A stretch of DNA of 5,574 bases from positions 1 to 5,574 of the forward strand of contig DDOS01000093.1 in the NCBI GenBank assembly GCA_002341805.1, written 5' to 3'. A model generated the notes under the pieces. The model ran no database searches and was not told the origin of the DNA. It saw nothing but the letters and a program-made list of their open reading frames with translations. Of this stretch, positions 1 through 5,026 are shown piece by piece; position 1 is the first letter of the stretch; every line of letters begins with the position of its first letter. The translations under genes were made by a program, and so were the position numbers. This DNA is from Aquificaceae bacterium UBA2488 (GTDB lineage Bacteria; Aquificota; Aquificia; Aquificales; Aquificaceae).

Positions 1-2342
1 ACTCCTATGTTTTTAGAAAGTCCCCATTCTGGTCTAACCTCAGACCAGTCGTAGGCTCTTATAATAATATCATCCTCTCTCTCCACATAGGGAAGAGTAC
101 TGGCTCTTTCTAATCTGGTTTTTGAAGAAGCTTTCTTGAAGTCATTTTTAATCTCTTGCCATTTTTGGGCTTTTGATAAAGGTATAGGATCCTCATCGTA
201 AAACTCCACTTCATCTATGGTGGTGTTGTGTATGGCTGGTATAAAGATAGTATCTTTTGGAATTTTGGTATTTAAGCGATCTCTGACCTCTTGTTTGTTT
301 AGTAAATGTGATACCGCTTTTACGTTGTGATAGCCAGAGTTTCCACCACAAGCACCGCAATCAAGGGCAGATTCAAAAGGGTTGTTGTCCGATAGGCTTC
401 CATGTCCCACCAAAAGCACAAACTCAGGAAAGTTATTCACCATGCCAATTAATCTTAAGAATTTTTCTGCCAATTGCGCTTGCTCTTCTATGGAAAAACC
501 TATGTTTTGGAATTTATTGTGTATAAAATCATAATATCCATTTTTGATACCATATTTTGAGAGGATGTCTTTTGATATAGTATCAAGGGTTTTATTTTTT
601 ATATCCTTTAATAGCTCTTTTGGACTTTTGGGAAGTTTTTCTTTTTTAGCTATGTCCTCAAGCTTTTCCAATATAAACTTATCTGTGTAATATGTTACCT
701 CTTCTTCGGATAATTTATCCATACTGTAGAAAGTTGAGGGGTTTTTGGGTTTTAGCTTTTTGTTTAGCTTTGCTATTAAAAGCGGGAAAAACGTTTTACC
801 AAAAAGATTGTATCCAAATAGCCATCCAAAAGACTCTACGGTGAAAAACGGTGTATATGGGTTATTTTTTAGCTTTTCCCATACTTTTTTGTAGGATTTT
901 GATAGGGATTTTTGAGTCTCATAAGCTTTTGTACTTTCTTTGGGAAGCTCTATCACCACCCTGTCTGGTTTTTCCATGGGCGGACAGAGAAGTGTCTCAT
1001 GGGCTTTGTCAAACTCAATAAAGGCAAGTTTTGCCCCAAAAAACCCAGCCACTCCAAAAGTTTTATAGTTATCTACCCTTTCTAAGTTTCTTCTAAGGGT
1101 TTCTGACCTCACATCCACACAAAAAACAGCGTTGGCTTTTACGTTTGGTATATTTAAGTCATAATCTTGCACAAACTCCTTAGAAAGATTGTAAACATAA
1201 GATTCTTCCAAAGACTTTGTCCAGATATAACCCTCTTCTTGTTTTAGGCTTTTAATAAGATTATAAACGGCCTGCTCCTCTACACCTCTGAACACATTCT
1301 CTTTGGCATATAATATTTTAGAAAGCTCGTTTAGACTAAATTTTTCTACGAAATCCTTCAGTATAGTTTCATAATCCTTTGAATGTAAGAACTTGTGTAT
1401 ATGCTCTAAATAAAGCGATTTTTCAAAAGCAAGAAGTTTTAGGATAACATAATGGGGTTTTTGATTATAGAAGCTATATAAGTCTTCAAAGTTTTTAACA
1501 GAATGCTTGTTGTATCTTGTTATATATCCTTTTTCTTTTAAAAGCAAAATACATGTAAAGTCTTCTAAGCTTGCGGGGTATTCATCTTGGTAGGCATAGA
1601 ATAGGCTACTCTCTCTATATTTTATAAAAGATGAGAATCCAAAAAACCTAACAAAAAGATTTTGTATATACCTATCCAAGTCTTCAGGTCTTATGGTATT
1701 TTTAAAATCTTGTAAAATCTCTTCCTTTGTTTTATCTATGCCAAAGTTTAATCTAAAACATTCCCACATGCCTTTTTCTCTAAAAGGTATAGGGATGGTG
1801 GTTTGTCCTTCATCTAAAAATCTTGAGACAAACTCAATTACATCGTTGAAGAATATCTCAAAGATATTTTGTTCAAACACTATATCAAGAATCTCGCTAA
1901 AGATGTATTTTGTGATGAGTTTGTTAAAGAGTTTATCAAAATTGTCAAAATCGTGGTCTTTTTTAATCTCGTCAAGAAGATAAAAGGATTTATTCATATC
2001 GGGGGAGTTTAGCTTTTGACATGAATATTTATCAAAATAAGGACTTATATCTGTCATAAACTTTCTAACATCGTGATAAGATACATCAAAACCGTTTTTC
2101 TCTAAGAACGCCTTTATGTTTTTCTCTAAAACGTCTTTTCTTATAATACCCTTTTGATAAAGCTCCGCATAATAAGATGGCTCCATGTAAACTCTTGCTT
2201 GAAATAGTTCTTTAGCTTTTTGTAAAGCCTCTTTGAAAGGATATTTCTCAAACCCTTGCAAAGGATTACGGGAAGTGAACGTAGTAAGGGGCCAGTACTT
2301 TGGTAGTACTTCAGCGTTTTTGTAAATTACTTCATAGCTCAT
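1..2342 (-). CDS. dabA: DabA, zinc-containing subunit of the DAB inorganic carbon pump (C-terminus off the left edge)
   Basis: The frame is open without a stop from the ATG at 2342 to the window edge, giving 780 residues; the C-terminus is missing. The protein matches the DabA family (PF10070, DUF2309), a beta-carbonic-anhydrase-like protein that works with membrane partner DabB to hydrate CO2 vectorially and build up cytoplasmic bicarbonate. Visible signatures are CVDVRSE with Cys408, Asp410 and Arg412, GHGS with His647, and DCGACGG with Cys662. These correspond to the Cys-Asp-His-Cys zinc site and Asp-Arg dyad of Halothiobacillus DabA; the 15-residue His-Cys spacing is the same. Further family blocks are SRNPLQGFE (24-32), IPKDTIFIPAIHNTTIDEV (694-712) and DWSEVRPEWGL (765-775). 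The start is set by AGGAGG seven bases upstream. It is the third gene of the operon, 11 bases after the small membrane-protein gene. Lysine-rich stretches at about 470-600 separate the two halves of the zinc site and look longer than in the Halothiobacillus protein. No signal peptide or membrane segment is seen, fitting a peripheral cytoplasmic protein. Confidence 0.95.
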   Translation of the reverse strand, partial: MSYEVIYKNAEVLPKYWPLTTFTSRNPLQGFEKYPFKEALQKAKELFQARVYMEPSYYAELYQKGIIRKDVLEKNIKAFLEKNGFDVSYHDVRKFMTDISPYFDKYSCQKLNSPDMNKSFYLLDEIKKDHDFDNFDKLFNKLITKYIFSEILDIVFEQNIFEIFFNDVIEFVSRFLDEGQTTIPIPFREKGMWECFRLNFGIDKTKEEILQDFKNTIRPEDLDRYIQNLFVRFFGFSSFIKYRESSLFYAYQDEYPASLEDFTCILLLKEKGYITRYNKHSVKNFEDLYSFYNQKPHYVILKLLAFEKSLYLEHIHKFLHSKDYETILKDFVEKFSLNELSKILYAKENVFRGVEEQAVYNLIKSLKQEEGYIWTKSLEESYVYNLSKEFVQDYDLNIPNVKANAVFCVDVRSETLRRNLERVDNYKTFGVAGFFGAKLAFIEFDKAHETLLCPPMEKPDRVVIELPKESTKAYETQKSLSKSYKKVWEKLKNNPYTPFFTVESFGWLFGYNLFGKTFFPLLIAKLNKKLKPKNPSTFYSMDKLSEEEVTYYTDKFILEKLEDIAKKEKLPKSPKELLKDIKNKTLDTISKDILSKYGIKNGYYDFIHNKFQNIGFSIEEQAQLAEKFLRLIGMVNNFPEFVLLVGHGSLSDNNPFESALDCGACGGNSGYHNVKAVSHLLNKQEVRDRLNTKIPKDTIFIPAIHNTTIDEVEFYDEDPIPLSKAQKWQEIKNDFKKASSKTRLERASTLPYVEREDDIIIRAYDWSEVRPEWGLSKNIG

Positions 2343-2349
2343 GGCAAAA

Positions 2350-2355
2350 CCTCCT
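2350..2355 (-). promoter_or_regulatory. Ribosome-binding site of dabA, overlapping the upstream stop codon
   Basis: AGGAGG on the minus strand lies seven bases before the dabA ATG. It overlaps the TAG stop (2354-2356) of the preceding gene. Ribosomes ending that gene would cover this site, so translation of the two genes is probably coupled. It also fixes the dabA start. Confidence 0.85.
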
Positions 2356-2923
2356 ATATTAGATTAAATAGAAAAACAACACCATAAACAAGATTTACAA
2401 ACACCACCACACTCAATAAGCTTGTTAGTTTATTGTCGATATCCTTGTAGGTTAGATGTGGGTTTGGTTTTCCGAACAATAGATTTTGAGTGATTTTCAC
2501 AAAAACCACAAAGTTAAAGATGCTAAGGGTTATCAGAGCCATCATTACATAAGTAGAAGCGTAGAATATATTAAGATAAAGCACAGATGAGTTTAAAAAC
2601 GGTGGAGACCCACCAAGGCTAATAGACAAAAGTCTCAAGAAAAAAGCAAGTTTTGGGCTTTTAAAAACAAGACCTTCCAATCCTAAAAAACTATAGCTTT
2701 TATAAGTCTTAGATATCCAAAGTGTTATTGCTAAAAGCCCTAGAACTGACAAAGAAACACCTACTATATATAGCATTCTATCAATGCCTATTAGCAAAAA
2801 AGACAATACGTTTAATATGGTATAGTAGATAATAAGCTCCAATAGATCTTTTGCCTTAAAAGAAAGATAAGAGAATACGATGCTAAGTATTAAAAATCCA
2901 AGGCTTATTTTGTCCACACTCAT
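2354..2923 (-). CDS. Small membrane protein like the C-terminal part of NuoN/MrpD antiporters; possible extra DAB subunit
   Basis: This 189-residue, strongly hydrophobic protein has no function I can name. I see about six membrane segments, near residues 7-23, 28-47, 50-70, 91-110, 113-145 and 167-188. The block from GLEGLVFKSP (81-90) through SISLGGSPPF (100-109) and the following hydrophobic stretch resembles the 'GL..K.P.LA....LSLAGIPP..GF' region of NuoN, NuoM and MrpD proteins, which lies in their late transmembrane helices. The core Proton_antipo_M part, with its key Lys and Glu residues, is absent, so the protein is unlikely to translocate ions alone. It starts one base after dabB stops and ends 11 bases before dabA, so it is almost certainly co-expressed with both and probably belongs to their complex. 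A degenerate second dabB copy is an alternative, but the intact frame, good ribosome-binding site and spacing argue for a working gene. Confidence 0.85.
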   Translation of the reverse strand: MSVDKISLGFLILSIVFSYLSFKAKDLLELIIYYTILNVLSFLLIGIDRMLYIVGVSLSVLGLLAITLWISKTYKSYSFLGLEGLVFKSPKLAFFLRLLSISLGGSPPFLNSSVLYLNIFYASTYVMMALITLSIFNFVVFVKITQNLLFGKPNPHLTYKDIDNKLTSLLSVVVFVNLVYGVVFLFNLI

Positions 2924-2924
2924 C

Positions 2925-4490
2925 TTACACCTCCTTTCTTAGTTTGAAGCTTTTAAGAATAAGTTTTCTTATAAAAAACTCTTCGTATAAAAGTCTGTAA
3001 AGCTTTGAGCTGATGCTTGATTCCTTTACAAAACTCAAAATCCACATATATATGGCCACTATCGTAAGTATGGCTATTGATATAGATATCACTCCAAAAG
3101 ATAGATGAGCCGTCTTAAAAAGTCTTACATAGTTTTTGCCATAAAGATAATGTTCAAACCCAAGACCCACAAAAGAGTATATAATCACTATCAAGACAAA
3201 AGATGTTATCAAAGAAATGACTGTTCCAAGGGATTGGGTTTTTGAGGTTTTAAAAAATGTATTAAAAAGCTGAAAACTGGTAAACCAACCAAAGGCTAAG
3301 AATAGCAAAGCCCCATAATAGTTGGCGGAGCTTTTTTCCATAACAAATTCCACCAAAGTGTATAAAACAAGAGCTATAGATATGACCCCGATAGTAAGAG
3401 CAGCTTTGTTAGATACTTTTTCTTCCTCTTCCACAAAGACCTTGTAAGAGAAAGATTTGGTGATATTTGGCTCTTTTCTGGCTTGATTTATTACATTGCC
3501 AGACTCTAAGAAAAGGGTAGCCTTGAAGATGCCATGCACCATAAGGTGATATATAGCTAAGCTAAAAGCCCCAACACCCACTTCCATTATCATATATCCC
3601 ATCTGGCCTACCGTAGAATAGCCAAGAGCCCTTTTTATATCTGGGATTGAAAGCATTATCAAAGAGCCAATCACTGCTGTGGCGAGTCCCATCAAGAAGG
3701 CAAAATTTAGAGCATAGTGAGTATGTAAAAACATAAAGGCAAATCTATTTAGTATGATACCCCCGACATTTACAATACCTGCGTGCATCAAAGCAGATAC
3801 TGGCGTAGGACCCTCTGATGTATAGGGAAGCCATATGTGAAATGGAATCAAGGCAGATTTACACATAGCCCCAAGTATTATAAGAGTTGCAGGCAAGTCT
3901 AAGTTAACATGCATATTTTGAGAAAGCCATATATTGTTTAAGTCTGATAAATACATTACATGAGACTCCTTAAACAATAGAGCAATTCCTAGTACAAAGA
4001 AAATATCTCCAATTTTGTGTATCCAAAAAGCCAAAATTCCAAAATAAGAGGCTCTTGCATCCGCTCTAAAGGATATAAGATAGAATAGCGAAAGACTAAG
4101 ACCAATCCAAGAGAGTACGATCAATAGTAAGTTATTAGACATAAGTAAGAAATAAATGGAGCTAAATATAAAGTTTAAAAGCACAAAAAACCTTTTATAG
4201 CCCGCTTCATCCCACATGTACTTAGAAGCGTATTTTCTTATCACTATGCCTACAATAGCCACATATAGAGTGAGGACAGAAGAAAGCCTGTCAAATATTA
4301 GAAGCTTTCCGTCAGATATTATGGGTTTATCAAGCACCAGTTCTCTATAAGTGCCGTAGATGCTCAAAAGCATGATAATCCCAGAGAAGAAAATGCTAAT
4401 CCTTGGAATAACTTTCTTAGAATCCACAAAAAGCAGCAAAATAGCTATAATCAACGGTATAAAAGGTATTAAAAAGACAATATTATCCAT
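2925..4490 (-). CDS. dabB: DabB, NuoL-like cation-coupled membrane subunit of the DAB inorganic carbon pump
   Basis: This 521-residue multi-spanning protein (about 13-14 helices) belongs to the Proton_antipo_M family (PF00361) with NuoL, NdhF and MrpA. Next to dabA it is best called DabB, the subunit thought to use a cation gradient to power DabA. Visible signatures are CKSALIPFHIWLP (210-222) with Lys211 and His218, then EGPTPVSALMHAG (226-238) with Glu226 and His236, then GYSTVGQMGYMI (290-301) and HLMVHGIFKATLFL (315-328) with Lys323. In the fifth-helix region, where NuoL has a W-E-G motif, the sequence reads WIG (128-130), so the usual glutamate is Ile129. The long C-terminal lateral helix of NuoL is not evident; the length suits DabB. 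The ATG at 4490 is chosen because AGGAGG lies six bases upstream. An in-frame TTG at 4523 would add 11 charged residues ahead of the first helix and has no good ribosome-binding site. It is the first main gene of the operon. Confidence 0.93.
   Translation of the reverse strand: MDNIVFLIPFIPLIIAILLLFVDSKKVIPRISIFFSGIIMLLSIYGTYRELVLDKPIISDGKLLIFDRLSSVLTLYVAIVGIVIRKYASKYMWDEAGYKRFFVLLNFIFSSIYFLLMSNNLLLIVLSWIGLSLSLFYLISFRADARASYFGILAFWIHKIGDIFFVLGIALLFKESHVMYLSDLNNIWLSQNMHVNLDLPATLIILGAMCKSALIPFHIWLPYTSEGPTPVSALMHAGIVNVGGIILNRFAFMFLHTHYALNFAFLMGLATAVIGSLIMLSIPDIKRALGYSTVGQMGYMIMEVGVGAFSLAIYHLMVHGIFKATLFLESGNVINQARKEPNITKSFSYKVFVEEEEKVSNKAALTIGVISIALVLYTLVEFVMEKSSANYYGALLFLAFGWFTSFQLFNTFFKTSKTQSLGTVISLITSFVLIVIIYSFVGLGFEHYLYGKNYVRLFKTAHLSFGVISISIAILTIVAIYMWILSFVKESSISSKLYRLLYEEFFIRKLILKSFKLRKEV
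2930..2935 (-). promoter_or_regulatory. Ribosome-binding site of the small membrane-protein gene, inside the end of dabB
   Basis: AGGAGG sits six bases before the ATG at 2923 and is formed by the last sense codons of dabB (AAG GAG GTG). With only one base between stop and start, translation of the two genes is likely coupled. Confidence 0.85.
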
Positions 4491-4496
4491 ACCAAA

Positions 4497-4502
4497 CCTC
4501 CT
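4497..4502 (-). promoter_or_regulatory. Ribosome-binding site deciding the dabB start
   Basis: AGGAGG followed by six bases and the ATG at 4490. Its strength and spacing match the sites of the other two operon genes, and it would lie inside the coding region if the TTG at 4523 were used. It therefore supports the shorter protein. Confidence 0.85.
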
Positions 4503-4535
4503 AATGAGTTCAACTTTTTTCAAGAGTTTGAAAAG

Positions 4536-4557
4536 TCAGACCACTCCCGTAGTCTAA
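4536..4557 (-). promoter_or_regulatory. Stem-loop in the dabB leader
   Basis: The minus strand reads AGACTAC-GGGA-GTGGTCT (4555-4538): a seven-pair stem with one G-U pair closing a four-base loop. Two more pairs, one of them G-U, extend it to 4536-4557. The 3' side is followed by CTTTTC, too short a T run for a confident terminator. It lies about 33 bases upstream of the dabB ribosome-binding site, so it could be a weak attenuator, a processing or stability element, or chance. Confidence 0.4.
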
Positions 4558-4581
4558 AATCCAAAAATCAAAAGATTGTCT

Positions 4582-4641
4582 TTACGACAGAAGAATCACC
4601 TGGCCTATTTTTAGCCTTCTTAAGAAAATACACTTGTCCAT
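4582..4641 (-). CDS. Possible 19-residue leader peptide upstream of dabB
   Basis: An ATG at 4641 stands eight bases after an AGGAGG and opens a frame of 19 codons (MDKCIFLRRLKIGQVILLS) ending in TAA. The ribosome-binding site is as strong as those of the dab genes, which is the main reason to list it. The peptide is short, basic and hydrophobic, and I do not recognise it. It ends about 25 bases before the leader stem-loop and 92 bases before dabB, the layout expected of a leader ORF that controls downstream structure. No run of a single amino acid suggests classical attenuation. It may also be chance or the relic of a lost gene. Confidence 0.25.
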   Translation of the reverse strand: MDKCIFLRRLKIGQVILLS

Positions 4642-4643
4642 TT

Positions 4644-4697
4644 GACAGACCTCCTAAAAGCTTGCAATAAATCTATTACTAACCCAAAAAAATGCAA
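4644..4697 (-). repeat. Promoter-leader repeat, copy 1 (dabB-proximal)
   Basis: This 54-base segment is a diverged copy of 4792-4846. The downstream 23 bases (4644-4666) match the other copy at 21 positions and include TGCAAGCTTTT and a GGAGGTC ribosome-binding core. Similarity weakens upstream but resumes at the TTGC hexamer and following T run. A one-base gap in the middle aligns the two copies. Only this copy is followed by an ATG at usable distance. Confidence 0.75.
4670..4697 (-). promoter_or_regulatory. Candidate promoter P1 for the dab operon
   Basis: TTGCAT (4697-4692), a 16-base spacer and TAGATT (4675-4670) resemble a sigma-70 -35/-10 pair. Transcription would start near 4663, giving a leader of roughly 170 bases that carries the short ORF and the stem-loop. 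Support comes from the same arrangement in the other repeat copy. The -35 match is only moderate. Confidence 0.4.
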
Positions 4698-4747
4698 GCC
4701 CTTAGGCTATGATACAAAAACTTGCCAAGACTAAAATTAGAAATATA

Positions 4748-4789
4748 TTATAGATAACGCTTTGTTAAATAGGGCTTATAGATAGCGCT
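4748..4789 (-). repeat. Pair of 14-base direct repeats between the two candidate promoters
   Basis: TTATAGATAACGCT (4748-4761, plus strand) and TTATAGATAGCGCT (4776-4789) differ at one position and are spaced 28 bases start to start. They lie downstream of candidate promoter P2 and about 50 bases upstream of the P1 -35 box. Two near-identical sites in this position suggest binding of a regulator, although the 28-base period is not a whole number of 10.5-base helical turns. Confidence 0.55.
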
Positions 4790-4811
4790 AAGACGGACCT
4801 CCCAAAAGCTT

Positions 4812-4827
4812 GCATATAAATATATGC
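4812..4827. repeat. Short perfect inverted repeat at candidate promoter P2
   Basis: GCATATA-AA-TATATGC: two seven-base arms around two bases, overlapping the P2 -10 box. An outer AAAAGC/GCTTTT pair flanks it imperfectly. The loop is too small for a stable RNA hairpin without opening inner pairs, so a dimeric DNA-binding site or simple A+T-rich promoter sequence is more likely. Confidence 0.4.
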
Positions 4828-4846
4828 TTTTAAAATAAAAACGCAA
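4819..4846 (-). promoter_or_regulatory. Candidate promoter P2 in the distal repeat copy
   Basis: TTGCGT (4846-4841), a 16-base spacer and TATATT (4824-4819) repeat the spacing of P1. The -10 box is good and the -35 box weak (TTG only). Start would be near 4812, giving a transcript that passes through the 14-base repeats and P1. Confidence 0.4.
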
Positions 4847-4876
4847 TCCTAATTTTCGATTCAATATATGATCAAT

Positions 4877-4902
4877 ATTATAATAGCATATTCTTTATTC
4901 AA
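4877..4902 (-). promoter_or_regulatory. Weak candidate promoter with a consensus -10 box
   Basis: A perfect TATAAT (4882-4877) lies 14 bases from TTGAAT (4902-4897). The spacer is short for a standard sigma-70 promoter, so an activator would be needed if it is real. The repeat cluster at 4913-4970 lies just upstream of the -35 box, where activator sites are often found. Confidence 0.3.
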
Positions 4903-4912
4903 AAGACTCTCA

Positions 4913-4970
4913 CCACGATTCACAAGTGGCTTGCGCAAGTATACCACGATATACAAGTCTGCCACGAAAT
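4913..4970. repeat. Cluster of CCACGA repeats upstream of the promoter region
   Basis: On the plus strand CCACGATTCACAAGT (4913-4927) and CCACGATATACAAGT (4944-4958) match at 13 of 15 positions, 31 bases apart. A partial third copy, CCACGAAAT, is at 4962-4970. A ten-base perfect palindrome, CTTGCGCAAG (4930-4939), lies between the first two and itself contains CAAG. The cluster may bind a transcription factor or be a decayed repeat element. The region is non-coding. Confidence 0.5.
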
Positions 4971-5026
4971 AATTGGCTGTTAAATGGTGTTAAACCTAAT
5001 GTAGCCTGCTGAATTGGGTGTGACTG

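Larger units (their letters stand above)
4792..4846 (-). repeat. Promoter-leader repeat, copy 2 (distal)
   Basis: This 55-base copy corresponds to 4644-4697. It keeps a GGGAGG ribosome-binding-like core (4803-4798), but no start codon follows at usable distance, so the site is an orphan. An ATG inside the repeat (4815) opens only a 16-codon frame through the ribosome-binding core, which is unlikely to be meaningful. The two copies point to duplication of a regulatory segment. Confidence 0.7.
4503..5026. other. Gene-poor region between fliM and the dab operon, rich in repeats and promoter-like sites
   Basis: No convincing gene of normal size lies here on either strand. The region holds a repeat cluster near fliM, an A+T-rich part with promoter-like hexamers, two copies of a promoter-leader segment, a pair of 14-base direct repeats between them, a possible short leader ORF and a stem-loop before dabB. 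I found no clear intrinsic terminator after fliM (no G+C-rich stem followed by a T run), so some read-through from the flagellar transcript into dabB is possible. No tRNA or known riboswitch was recognised. Confidence 0.7.

Noticed and set aside
308..526. Plus-strand open frame of 72 codons
   Set aside because: It is antisense to the conserved zinc-site region of dabA, with no recognisable product.
1693..1983. Plus-strand open frame of 96 codons
   Set aside because: It lies wholly inside the well-supported dabA coding frame and its translation resembles no family; it is an antisense shadow.
4491..4523. Upstream in-frame TTG start giving a 532-residue DabB
   Set aside because: No ribosome-binding site precedes the TTG, the added residues are charged and unlike an antiporter N-terminus, and AGGAGG lies directly before the ATG at 4490.
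4360..4557. Plus-strand open frame of 65 codons over the dabB 5' end
   Set aside because: It is antisense to dabB with no recognisable product or ribosome-binding site.
4711..4728. Sigma-54-like TTGGCAAG-TTTT-TGTAT on the minus strand
   Set aside because: The -24 half is fair, but the -12 element lacks the required GC at the correct spacing.
4765..4815. Second leader ORF of 16 codons starting inside repeat copy 2
   Set aside because: It runs through the ribosome-binding core, has no site of its own and is not conserved in the other repeat copy, which has TTG and a different downstream sequence.
4644..4846. CRISPR-like array
   Set aside because: There are only two copies, they are imperfect and 148 bases apart, and they carry promoter and ribosome-binding signals instead of regular spacers.
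4975..5026. Terminator after fliM
   Set aside because: TGTTAA occurs three times and small inverted pairs exist, but no G+C-rich hairpin followed by T residues is present.
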